Origin: Trametes villosa
Taxonomy: Eukaryota; Basidiomycota; Agaricomycetes; Polyporales; Polyporaceae
Length of the DNA stretch: 64,000 bases
Assembly: GCA_002964805.2 (NCBI GenBank)
Contig: PUDQ02000066.1
Location: 682,001 to 746,000 of the forward strand
Direction of reading: 5' to 3'
A program made the translations under genes and the position numbers. How positions within the stretch are numbered: position 1 is the stretch's first letter; the number at the start of each line of letters is the position of its first letter. The notes beneath the pieces are model-generated. The model had not been told where the DNA came from, made no database searches, and saw only the letters and a program-made list of their open reading frames with translations. Shown one piece after another: positions 42,094-52,339 of the stretch.

Positions 42094-43560
42094 AGGCCGT
42101 CTCCGGCACTGCGCCGGTGCGGACGCTTCCTCTAATGTATTTGCGTGCTCGAAACTCTATATCTACTCCTGTTTGTGGCGCGTTTCCTGGGCATGTTGTT
42201 GAGCAGGGGCAATTGCAGGGTACCCGGCACTTCTGTAAGGCAAATCTAGAGTCAGACGCCGTGCCCTATCCTGCCAACGCGAGTGGTATGTCTTTCTAAT
42301 TTATATTTCTGTGTAATCATCCCAATGTACTAACTGCATCGTGTACAGTGGTGCGTATCGGCTTACTTCATGAATCTTAAGTGTGTGTACGTTTCGCGAA
42401 TATCTTGCCTCCTTCAAGCTGATGTCTACATTTCAGATCAGATTCACGCATAGCCTAGTCTCCGTGGCGGACTATATAAGGTAGCGATGACAGTCGATCG
42501 ATATCCAGTATATACGCATAGCCCCTTACGCATGAACCGTCAGTTGTCTCTCAACTCGGCCTCGGTCATAGCGCTTCGAGGGGCCTTCGCCGTCGCACCG
42601 GCTCCCTGGCCCGTCGCGCGCGTGCTCACGCCACCCAGCCGTGCTCCTCGACATTGGCCTCATTTTCTCGCGTAGCGGAAAGCTTGGGCTGAGAAGAATC
42701 AAGCGCATGCCACCACTGAGGCGTCGCCTAGCCTAGCCCCTGTCCGCCTCCAAGCTGGCGACCTCCGCAGGGGCCTTTGTGGTGCGTTTTGCCGATACCC
42801 TACCTTTATCGTAAATGCTCGGACCAGGACGTCGCACTGCATCCACCGACGGCAGGGGCATCGCGCGCCATTGTAAAGTGTTGTCCCGGTAGCCTTCTTC
42901 GTTGTAGACTCGCGGATGACCTCACTTCGCCGCCGGGAGATAGCGCGCGTGTTTCGTGTGCGTGTTGTTGCGCTCGCCCGATACGTTGCAGGTGCTGCCG
43001 CGCCCGCGCCCGCGCCCGCGCTCCAAGCTGGTACGCGATCCTCACCGTCGCACTGTCCGTCGCGAACCTACTGGACTGTGCGCTTCGGGCCAAAGACGAC
43101 GGATTTATTGTATAGGACGCATCGGCCGCCGGGCTCTGTCCTCTACTATCCGCAGGTCAGGGCGCGGCTCTGGCCGGTCGCCAATGCCCAGCACGCCATG
43201 GCCGTTGGACAGACGTATAGAGGTCCAAGGTCTACGCGCTCTTGGAGGACGCGTCACCACTCCCAGGTGCCCGGGCCTCCCAAGCGTCCCCCACCCCCAC
43301 CCTATATAAACCCCCTCACCTCGACGGAGAGACAGACATCCCATCTCCCTCACTCGCTCGCTCGTCTTCGCTCTCCTCAGCACCTACTCTCCCAGCCATG
43401 CACGACCCGCCAGGGCCCCTCCACCGCGCCCTCCTCACACCCCTCTCTGGCAGACAAACCTCTCAATCTACCCCTCCCACGCTCTCGTCGACAGGGAGCG
43501 CCTCTCGGTTTCTCGGTTACCCCGCCCTGCAGCCGCAAGGCGAACATCGCGCGGGCGTGC
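42094..43560. other. Intergenic, GC-rich, with strong promoter at right end
   Basis: A TATATAAG element at 42472-42479 precedes a short frame (42532-42675), too weak to call a gene. The large plus-strand frame 42916-44073 is GC-rich read-through, not a gene as it stands. Confidence 0.35.
43303..43310 (+). promoter_or_regulatory. Strong TATA box plus C/T-rich initiator
   Basis: TATATAAA followed by about 80 bases dominated by C and T, the classic core promoter of highly expressed basidiomycete genes. The first ATG downstream is at 43398 and opens a 65-codon frame; the next useful ATG is 43561. Confidence 0.6.
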
Positions 43561-44105
43561 ATGCGCAGCGCGCCGATGGACGCGCTGAATGACGCGCGCG
43601 GTGCGGTGCGGTGCGCTGTTGCCTTTGCCCCCATCGGAAGCCCGTGCGTTACGCCTGGAAAGATCGATATTCGCAGTGAGTCCACGTTCGCGCCCCCTCA
43701 TGCCGACCTAGACTCACTTCGACGGCGACCTAGTCGAACTCGCGTTCTGCGCGGGTGGAGACCACACCGTCCGCCGCGCCGAATGGCAGCTCGGCAGCCG
43801 CCACACCCTTCGGGCGCGCAAGCCCACGGGCGTGTTCCAGGCCGAACCGGATGTACATCGCCGCACCAGGGACGTACAGCTGAACTGGCCACGCGTGCCG
43901 TGCGGTACCCTCGCCAGCAGTGTCGGGGGAGTCCTAGGTCAGTGCGACCGCCGGCTTGGATGCAAGGGGGCGTGCGGCTGACCGTGGTCTTGTGTTGGCA
44001 GGGCTGGCACCTCGTCTTGGACCCACTGCACCCATTGCCTACGGGCGTGCGGCGGGGGTGGACGCAGCAATGATGAACGCCAACGGAGACCGATGGATTG
44101 TGTAG
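43561..44105 (+). CDS. Hypothetical three-exon gene behind strong promoter
   Basis: Proposed exons 43561-43675, 43734-43937, 44002-44105 give 140 residues. Both introns have good consensus (GTGAGT...CTAG and GTCAGT...GCAG) and join in frame to a stop. The sequence is rich in Ala, Arg and Gly with no domain I recognise. The start is uncertain: the upstream ATG at 43398 would open a different frame of 65 codons (to 43592) and may be the true first exon or an upstream ORF. Codon composition is very GC-rich. Could also be a non-coding transcript. Confidence 0.35.
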
Positions 44106-44699
44106 CCACTCTGGCGCACTCTCCCGACGCCCCTGTCCGGAGGCATCCGAAGAGGGCTGACGTGCTGCAGCATGCCCCGCTGAAGATCCCTGTGAACCCG
44201 TGGCCGCGGGACACCGTTGTCCCGGTGGCGGGCTGGCGCATGGCCCGCCGAACGTCTCCGTACACTCATGTGGCCGAGAGACAGGGTCATGGCGGGAGAA
44301 GTGAGTTGTTCGCGCTTGTTGTGTGGGGTGTGCGGTTGCTGACAGATTCATAGCCGAAGAGCCATGCAGGCCAAGATACCGGCAGTGTAGAGTAGACTCA
44401 CCATAAAAATGTGAATGTCTCCTTAAATATTCAACAGCGGTACCGTGGTCAAGACGGTGTGCTTTAGCGAGGGTAGACTAACAGCACAGGTACCATTAGA
44501 GGGTCAACGCCAGCCCGTTGTGCGCTCAGGCTGTAGGATATCCTAAACTTGCCCTCTATTAGAACACACAACCTGGAACTACAGGGTCCGAGGTAATACA
44601 GCTTCCGATCTATCCTACGTCTACGATCCGAGTCCGACAAACCAACACACGCTATACAACAAATCTATGCACTCAGACGTCGGGAAACACACCCTGCGC
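44106..44699. other. Convergent intergenic gap
   Basis: AT-richer stretch; no gene seen. Confidence 0.5.
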
Positions 44700-45617
44700 T
44701 CAGGACGCCTTGGTCTTCGTCTTCCCCGCGCGTTTTGACGCGATCTCGGCGAAGATGCTTCCATCGTACACTTTGCGTACGTCCTCCTTCTTGATCACGC
44801 CGTCTTCCGGCCACAGCAGGATGTACGTCGCGAGCCCTGCGAGTTTGGAAGATACATGAGCTCGCGCAGGGGTTAGGAGGATATCTGAGGGTCGCTCACA
44901 TTCGAAGAACGCGCCTCCCCAGCCGATGGGGTCCATGATGACGCGCTGCCCCTTCAGCGCTTCCCATAGGTCGGTCAGCGTCAGGCCGTCCTTTCCATTA
45001 CTGTACTTGGTGAAGAAGTCCTCCAACCTGTAGATCGCGCGGTCAGCGAGACTGCGGTGCGCATTTCCCCCGACGGGGCTCACCTCTGCGGAACGAAGCG
45101 GCCCTCGTTATCGTAAGCGCCCGTATCGCTCCCGTGCTTCGCCTTGTGCATGTTCTCGACATATAGCCGGAAGAACGGGTCGGGGAGGATCCCGGGAACC
45201 GTCGGGTACGAGAAGTTGAGGTGGATGATGAGGACGGAGAGGATGCTGAGGAACACGCCGAAGCCGAGCGCGTAGAAGCCGCGGAAGGTGTCGAGCGGCC
45301 AGATGATGCCGTCGCCGTCGGGGTCGAAGAAGTCGCAGTGCTGCTGGAGCACTGTCTGGTGCGCGTGTGCCTCCGTCCATTCTGGACTACCCTCAGGCGA
45401 CTCTGTGGTCGGGGCCCTGTTCGCGCGCGCGGTACCTAGAACGACGTGATTTTAGTTACGCGCGTTGCAAATAGGCCCGTGCGAGTTACTCACCGGCGTT
45501 GGGGAGGTTCTTCCGCTGGGCGGGGACCGGGTTGAACGGCGGGCGCGTTATGGTAACGCGCACCTCTGGCACGGCAGTCTGCACGACGACGTTCTGCTGC
45601 TTCTGTACGTCGGCCAT
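44700..45617 (-). CDS. Caleosin-family peroxygenase
   Basis: Minus-strand exons 45617-45494, 45435-45084, 45027-44900, 44836-44700; 246 residues. A single EF-hand (DPDGDGIIWPLD, ~residues 73-84) is followed by a hydrophobic segment (FGVFLSILSVLIIHL) and a proline-rich turn, the caleosin order. Histidines that bind heme in caleosin peroxygenases are present in QQHCDFF and NMHKAKHG. The C-terminal half carries the conserved DLWEALKGQR, DPIGWGGAFFEW and LLWPEDGVIKKEDVRKVYDGS blocks in order. Expected role: lipid-droplet or ER-associated, Ca-dependent heme peroxygenase that epoxidises or hydroxylates fatty acids and makes oxylipins. Tandem epoxide hydrolases at 61-64 kb could act on such products, but that link is inference. 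Confidence 0.88.
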
Positions 45618-46056
45618 GGCGCGCTGCTCGTCGTTCGTTCCGCTAGCGGGCTGGTTGTGGCGGGCGTGGTGGTAAAGAGGGGAAAGCGATTGGCTGATAG
45701 ACGCATCGCGATCGTTCGCCGCCCATTTTATTCTCTGGCAGAGCAGCGAGCGTCAGTGACGTCAGTGTTGCATCCAAGTTGCATCGAGCGCGTCTTGCGC
45801 GTCTACCGAACTATCTTTGCTACCGCGCGCTGCCGCAGGCTGCCGCACTGCCCACACGCGGGCATGCCGGGGCGTGCAAATTCACTCTCGCACCTGATTT
45901 CCAGAAGCCTTGAGCGTCCGGTATACAGGTGAAGCTTCAGCTTCAGGTCTTGGGGAGGCTCAAATTCCAGTCGCCGGTACGTTGATCACGTAGCGACTAT
46001 ATCTAAGTCGTTGTGACTCACCAGTAAGCTCGATTCACAGCGATACAAAGTTAGCT
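45618..46056. other. Divergent promoter, caleosin and F-box-like gene
   Basis: 439 bases, no gene seen. Confidence 0.45.
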
Positions 46057-47220
46057 ATGGACCACCTTCCGGTAGAGGTGCTCGAGGATATCTTCGCGCT
46101 CGCATGCACGGACGGCGGGCGCACCGGATGTGCGCTCTCCCTCACATCCAAGGGCGTCCGCGCCGTTTCCCGGGCGGCGCGCTTCCACTCTATCGCCCTT
46201 CTCGCATACCCCTCCCGCCTCGCGTCGTTTATCGCCCTATACGAGCGGGAGAGCAGCGCCGCGCTTGGGAGTCATCCCAAGGTTACGCACCTCCACCTCA
46301 ATATCCCCGCTACTGTGCGCGGTCTCTTTCTCCCCGACCCGCCCGTAGCTGTTGATGGATCCCCAGGCCACCCAAAGCGACCGCGACACGCTCGCTATAC
46401 GCCCGCATACGCTGCAGCCCTCCGCACCCTCATGCGCCTTCTCTCCACCGACCTCGAGACGCTCGTTCTCCAGTACGGGGACGGCGGGATCGCCGACAAA
46501 GAGGCGGAGAAGCCCCGCTTCCTGGACGAGCCATTCTCCCGCCTCCGCGAGCTGACGGTGCTCGGCCTGCCCGACCTACGCGAGGTCCTCGTGCACGGCG
46601 CGACGCTGGAAGCCCTCCGTAGCGTCCCCGTCCTCTTCCCTGCCCTTGCGCGTCTGCACCTCGTCCGCAAGGGGCTGTTGACGTGGCCGTACATCGACCT
46701 GAACCTGCTCGGGACGCACGCCCCGCGCGTGACCCACCTGCGCTGCTCGCACTTCCGCAACCTCATCGGACTCCTACGCGCCGCTCTCAGCGCCTCGGCG
46801 AGGGGGAGCTCCTCTCACTCTGTTATCATCGCGTCGTCCCTCGCCGCGAGCCTATGGATTCCGCAAGGAGGAGACGAGCGCTCCGCCACACCAGAGCGGG
46901 AAGAGTTTCCTGCGGAGGAGAGTAGCGAGCAGCGGCCGTACGCGAGCCTGCGCCACATCGTCCTACAACCAGGCCCTCAGGCCCGGGCCCCGGAGCGTCT
47001 GCACAAGCTTCAGGAGATCCTGCGCTACTTTGACGACTTGTGTCGAGTCCGAGGCATCGCCGTTACGTATGCCAAACCCTGCGACCGACCATTCGAGGAC
47101 TGGGGCAGCGCCATACAACGCGAATGGCTCGATCGTCTGAATGGGGGCGAAGGCTGCTGGAAGGGCGTCGGGAACGCAAATGCAGAGGAAGGATATTCGT
47201 TTTACGGTTTACAGCCCTAA
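46057..47220 (+). CDS. F-box-like/LRR-type protein, copy 1
   Basis: Intronless, 387 residues. The N-terminus LPVEVLEDIFALACxDGG then SLTSKGVRAVSRAARFHSIAL has the LP..(I/V)L..IF...SLTSK.....R pattern of basidiomycete F-box-like domains (~residues 4-50). The rest has irregular leucine-rich segments (LRELTVLGL, LARLHLV, VTHLRCSHF), as expected for a substrate-recruiting region of an SCF-type ubiquitin ligase. A paralogue lies at 52340-53536 with the same opening block. The substrate cannot be guessed. Confidence 0.65.
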   Translation: MDHLPVEVLEDIFALACTDGGRTGCALSLTSKGVRAVSRAARFHSIALLAYPSRLASFIALYERESSAALGSHPKVTHLHLNIPATVRGLFLPDPPVAVDGSPGHPKRPRHARYTPAYAAALRTLMRLLSTDLETLVLQYGDGGIADKEAEKPRFLDEPFSRLRELTVLGLPDLREVLVHGATLEALRSVPVLFPALARLHLVRKGLLTWPYIDLNLLGTHAPRVTHLRCSHFRNLIGLLRAALSASARGSSSHSVIIASSLAASLWIPQGGDERSATPEREEFPAEESSEQRPYASLRHIVLQPGPQARAPERLHKLQEILRYFDDLCRVRGIAVTYAKPCDRPFEDWGSAIQREWLDRLNGGEGCWKGVGNANAEEGYSFYGLQP

Positions 47221-47719
47221 TCCTCCCGTGTACATGTGGTCCAAGTATGTGCACCTTTCAGCGTCGGTAGTACCTTCACAAAGCTTGAGGCATGCGGACA
47301 CCGGGAGCCATCAATGTCACTAGACGTCCGGCGTCGATCAGTGCGACCTGGAGAAACGAAGTACAGTACAATTGGTCGCATCATAGGCGGTTCGAATACA
47401 TTGCGGAGCACATTACAGCACTATCTACTCTACGGCGCACGTACTACGAGTATGCAGGTACGCAGGGAGCTTGCCGCCGCGGAAGCTCGGGTAACAGAAC
47501 AAACAAAAAGTCCTACTCTGAGAAGCGGATCGTAACGGATCGTAGCGAGAACGTACACAAGTCCCGTGGGCGAGGCACAAGCACAAGAGGTCGAGAAACC
47601 TGTGTATGAGGGAAGAATTAGAGTAAGGGGGGCCGTGAATGAGTGGCGAGGGTAGCACGGGGACCGGGCCCAAAGGACTATCGAGTCGGGAGGTGTCGGA
47701 TGGGGTATACGTGTCACGA
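47221..47719. other. Convergent intergenic gap
   Basis: Nothing seen between the F-box-like and AspRS-DUF2156 3' ends. Confidence 0.5.
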
Positions 47720-50700
47720 TTACTTCTCCTTCTGGAGCATAGACATGATAGCCTCAATGCCTTTCATGCCCAAACCACCCTTCGGGTAGCAGATATACAA
47801 CTATCGCACAAACACCATCAGCAAACCACCCCTCACTCTTCACAACAGAAAACGACTCACGGGATCCTGCCACGTCCCAAACTTGCTCCTAAAGTCGCCC
47901 TTGTTCGTGAGGTGGAACGTGGACGAGAGCCCGTTGTACGCCTTCTCGAGCGTCTTCACGCGGAACCCGCCCATGTTCTCCGCCGGCTGCATCCGCTCGA
48001 TCGCGCCCGCGCCGAACGTCGCCGACTTCACGCCCGCGTCGCCCAGCTTCTTGATCACGTACGTGAGGATGTACTCGATCGCGCCCAGCGGCGCGCCCGG
48101 GAACTCGAGCGCCCACTTGATCTGGAAGCCGTGCTTCGGCGCGAGCTGCGCCAGGACGACCATCGCGCAGGGCTACGCAAAGCCACCATCAGGACGCTGC
48201 ATACGGGTTCTGCGGAGTGAGACGTACCTTGCCCTCCTTGTCTGTCGCGTAGAAGTACTTCCGGTGCTTCATATCATCAAACGGCCGCACGCCCGTCAAG
48301 TGGATCTGCGTCCCCTTGCGGTTCGCAGCCCACTCTTTGCAGCGCTCCTCGAGCTGCGCCTTCACCTGTTCGTCCATGTCCTGCCCGACCTCGACGATCT
48401 TCACGCCCTCGCGTTCCGCGCGGTGGATCTTCCTTCGCACCGTCTTGTCGTTCTCGGCCGGGTCCACCTCCGTCGGGTTGATGCGCTCCTCCGCGACCGC
48501 AATCACCGCGGCCCAGCCGTGGTCCTCCGCGAGGTACTTCTCCGTCGCCTTGTCCACGCACCCCCAGATCGGCTTCAGGTTCTGCTGCTCGAGGAAGCCG
48601 AGGTACGCCTTCACGACGCGCGGGATCTGCTCGGCGGAGCAGAGCGGGTTCCCGAACGTGACCGCGAAGCCGTTCTGCGGGATGTAGCCCACCGCAGCGC
48701 CGGTTGCGTTGTCGCGCCAGACGGACCATGCTGGGTCTGTCCAGCTCGTGTTCGTCGCGTCACCGTACTTCGCAATGAGCTACAAGCAAGCGCTCGGGTC
48801 AGGACCTTATCCGCCGTTCCAAACGGTATAGCACTCACGTTCTCGAGAGGTGGGAGCTCGCCAGACCGCTTGCCCGGCTGGTAAGTAGTCGACTCCGGCC
48901 CATGAAGGATGAGGGAGTTTGCGGCAATGAGCGCGGTTTCCGTGGGATCCTGGCCGCGCACGATGAAGCTGCGGGGATCGCGCGGGAACAGGCTTGCCCA
49001 GCGGATGTTGCCGAGCTTGAGGAACAGCATGACGATACGCTCGAGACCAACACCGCCTCCACCGTGCTGGTGTTGATGTTAGACTCTGGAATTACAACCG
49101 CCGTTATAGAGATACTCACTGGTGGGCAGCCCCATCGGAAGCCGTCAACGTACTCCTGCATCACCTCCGGGTCGACCCCGTCCTCCTTCATCCGCTCCTC
49201 CAATAGAGGCGCGAAGTGGATGCGCTGACCACCAGAGAGGATCTCCTCTCCACGGAGGAAGAAGTCGTACGAATTCGACCACCGCTGCACACAACCAACA
49301 CGTTAGCGAGGGAAGCGATGCACAGCCACAGCCGTACTCACGTTGTCCTCCGGGTCGGGCATGGTGTAGAACGGCCGCACCTCGAGCGGGAACTTGTCGA
49401 TGATGTAGAAGTCCGCGCCGTACTTCTCCTTCACGAGCTGGCCGAGCCGCTGCTCGGCGCGCGTGCTGAGGTCGTCGAACTCCGAGAGCTCCTTCCCGTC
49501 GTCCTCGGTCCAGCCGGACTCCTTCAGCATCTGGATGCCCTCGGAAAACCGCAGGCGCGGGGTTTCGTCAAGGATGACGAGGTCGTCGCTGGGGTAGAAC
49601 TTCTTGACCGTTTCGATCTGTTTCGACGGTCACGATACTCCCGTCAGCACATTCCAGAACCCTAAGAGGCGACCGCATATAAAGGTCGCCCGTAGCTTGA
49701 CTGAGACGCACCTCATCCCTGAACCTCGCCTGCAGGCCCTTGAAGATGGTCTTGAACAGGTCATCCAGTAAGTCCATGACTTCGTGGTAATGGCTGTCGA
49801 TCGCCATCTCGAGATCCAGACCGGTGAACTCTGTCAGATGTCTATGGGTATTGGAGTTCTCCGCTCGGAAGACGGGCCCAATCTCGAACACCCGGTCCAT
49901 GTCCGCTGCGATACACATCTGCTTCGCGAGCTGCGGGCTCTGCGCCAGGTATGCCGGCCGCCGGAAGTAGTCGACCTTGAAGACTGATGCGCCCGACTCT
50001 GTTGACGAGCCGCCCAGTTTCGAGGAGTGGATCTCGATGAAGTTGCGCTCGGTCAGATATGAGCGGAACAGCTCGCATACACCCGCGTGTATGCGGAAGA
50101 TGGCTTGTGAGGCGGGTGACTGTGAAAACGTTAATGAACTGAAATATGGGAGTAGCGTCTGTGCACGTACTCGTAGGTCCAGAACACGGTGGTCGAGGCG
50201 GGTGCGTTCGCCCACCCTCACGAATTGCGCGTCGTCCTGTTGAATGACCATGAGCTCCTGCGTGGAAACCAGCATATACTCAGAACTCACTCGGTCGTAG
50301 TACTCCTTCGGCCTTGAGACATCTTCAACTTGATATGGCAGCGTCGTGGAGGGCGAAGAAACGACGTGCAGCTACAAGTCTCCGTCAGTACGATGATACC
50401 TCGTGGTGCAGAGGCTAAAGACTAACCTTAGAGATCTTGATCTCGTACTCGTGCACGGTGGTACTGTGTACGTCGTGCTGGTCGGGTGGTGGCCGCTGGA
50501 CCACGCCTTGTACAACAACGATGGATTCTCGCGCGATGCCTTCTGCCCAACGGACCATAACCTGCGAGACCTTGTCCGGCTCTTCGGTCAAGACACCCTG
50601 GACAGTCGTGAACTGGTGCCGGAAAATCAGGAACACGATTTTGGACCCTACACAAGACGATCAATGATATGCCCTGGTACGGAGGAAGGATCATGCTCAC

Positions 50701-51371
50701 CCAAAGCCCGGATATGATGTATGCGCGCGCGGAAAGTAACTTCGTCCCCCTCGTTCATGTTAGGGATGTCGCGGAGGTTCTGATATTTGCGCTCTAGAGC
50801 GATGTTAGCTACCCTCGCTAAGCCTTGAATAATAGACCACTTACGGTCTCGCGTTTGAGACATGTTCAAGGGAAGGTCTCCCCAGTGGTCTCTTAGCGGG
50901 TCCTAAATTCGAGCATCAGTACATTGCACATTCGATCAGGATCTGCGCGCAAGGCGATAAAGCGCTGCAGCGGAAGGGGCGACGCGAACATCCGCGCGCA
51001 CTCAAAAGCGAATAACTCACCTCAGCGTGCGCCTTCTCCAGACGCTCCTTACGCTGCCGGGCCTCTTCTTCATCTTTCGCTTCGCGATCTGCTTTGCGGT
51101 CCTCCTTCTGCTCCGTGAACGATAGTCGCCGCTCGCCATTGGTGGGTGGACGCTGGAGCTCCTTGACCGCATCCTTCGACTGCTGATGGGTCGCGGCCGT
51201 CTCGCCCTTTGCGTTCGTGTCGTCGACTTCTACTGCCGGAATTGTCGCCTTGTCGGCCTTTCCGTTCAAGAGCGAGTGTCCGCCGTTGAGGGAGTCGCGG
51301 GGGGAGTTGGACTTGGAGCCTGTGCGTGCATGGGAGACGACCTTTGCGATCGCCTTCTTGAGGGTGGCCAT
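47720..51371 (-). CDS. erdS: Aspartyl-tRNA synthetase fused to DUF2156 (sterol aspartate synthase)
   Basis: Twelve minus-strand exons: 51371-51021, 50902-50845, 50793-50701, 50647-50427, 50371-50171, 50119-49712, 49617-49342, 49284-49120, 49066-48839, 48779-48228, 48172-47861, 47800-47720; 981 residues. Residues 1-~117 are a charged extension. Then come an OB-fold anticodon domain and a class II core with motif 2 ([20 protein letters not shown]) and motif 3 (GGGGVGLER, ~594-601). From residue ~668 a second domain follows with [45 protein letters not shown] and [14 protein letters not shown], the DUF2156 fold of tRNA-dependent aminoacyl transferases. This fusion is ErdS, which charges tRNA-Asp and transfers Asp to ergosterol, making ergosteryl-3beta-O-aspartate. 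Exon 5 contains a 33-nt GTGAGT...GCAG stretch (residues EFVS-side) that I left coding. Confidence 0.88.
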
Positions 51372-52067
51372 GGTGGGGGTGTGTGCGGAGGATGTATGCG
51401 CGCGCCGGGGACGGGGAGCGCGGTATATGAGGGCTGCCGTGAGCGAGAGAGCCCGCCGGCGTTTAGGATACAACGCCCTCGACCAATCCAGAAACGACGT
51501 CATCGCGAAATCCGCCCAACGTCATCCATCAATTCCGCCATATCTGGAAGCCGGCCTCGCTCGCCCTCTTGGCGCGGCCCTCCAGCTCTCCCCGATGACC
51601 CAATTAGCCGTACGCATCGCCTCCGAGAGCTCGGAAATCGGTGATTACTCTCGAGGGCTACGAAAACACGCTCTCAGCGCACACACCCACTGTGCCTTGC
51701 ATTCAGCTTTCGACGGCGATGGGCTATGGGCATCTGTGCGGCGCTATAGAGGGCCAACCATACGCCCGTTCTGGAGCGCTCCTCACAGGATACGGCATCA
51801 CTTGGTAACGAGAATCACCGTCCACTCCACCGTGCACGGTGCGCCTCGCGCCGGAGTGTCTGCATCGCAGCGTTTCGTCACTGCAGTGAATGGATCGAGC
51901 AGGGAAGGCTGTCGTGCCGTCCGCGCGCCCCTTGCGCGTCCGAAGGGCACGGCCGTAAATCGAATTTGTTGCGAAACGGCGCGGACAGCTGGTGAGTCAG
52001 TGCTGCGAGGAGGTTCGAGGTGGTTCTTGAAAATTGGCCTAGAGCGGAAGAAAAAGTGTAACCGATT
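51372..52067. other. ErdS promoter and gap to tRNA
   Basis: The ErdS frame stays open upstream to an ATG at 51503 (a 44-residue Arg/Ala/Ser-rich extension). A CATATACC element near 51423-51430 would put transcription start between the two ATGs. No other gene seen. Confidence 0.45.
52051..52055 (-). terminator. Pol III terminator of tRNA-Arg
   Basis: Run of five T on the minus strand, 13 bases after the tRNA 3' end. Confidence 0.7.
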
Positions 52068-52157
52068 ACCCCCGGCGGGACTCGAACCCGCAACCCCCAG
52101 ATTCCTGGAGTAACCCTCCGTAGAAGTCTGATATCATAGCCATTAGACAACGGGGGC
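52068..52157 (-). tRNA. tRNA-Arg (anticodon UCU), 18-nt intron
   Basis: On the minus strand the acceptor stem GCCCCCG pairs with CGGGGGT, with one G-U at the end. The D arm (GTC/GAT), anticodon stem TCAGA/TCTGG and T arm GCGGG-TTCGAGT-CCCGC all form. The loop reads C-T-TCT-A and is interrupted after position 37 by about 18 bases, the standard place for nuclear tRNA introns. Without the intron the tRNA is 72 nt. It reads AGA codons. Confidence 0.88.
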
Positions 52158-52339
52158 GTGAAGGCTTTAATACTTTACGCATCTACAACGTGCCAGCACT
52201 GCGTGATGCCGGCCTCGTACTTGGTTCTACAAATCCAAGTGCTCCCGTACTACTCAGTAGTTGCGTTCTACCACAACAGCCATGACGCGTGATTACGGGA
52301 GTCAATCCCAGGTACACATGCATCGCCTCCGGTGTAATA

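Noticed and set aside
42916..44073. 385-codon plus-strand open frame
   Set aside because: GC-driven read-through across a strong internal TATA box and two good introns; protein is low-complexity.
51217..52113. 298-codon plus-strand frame over the ErdS start
   Set aside because: Antisense to ErdS exon 1 and running into the tRNA gene; no family-like sequence.
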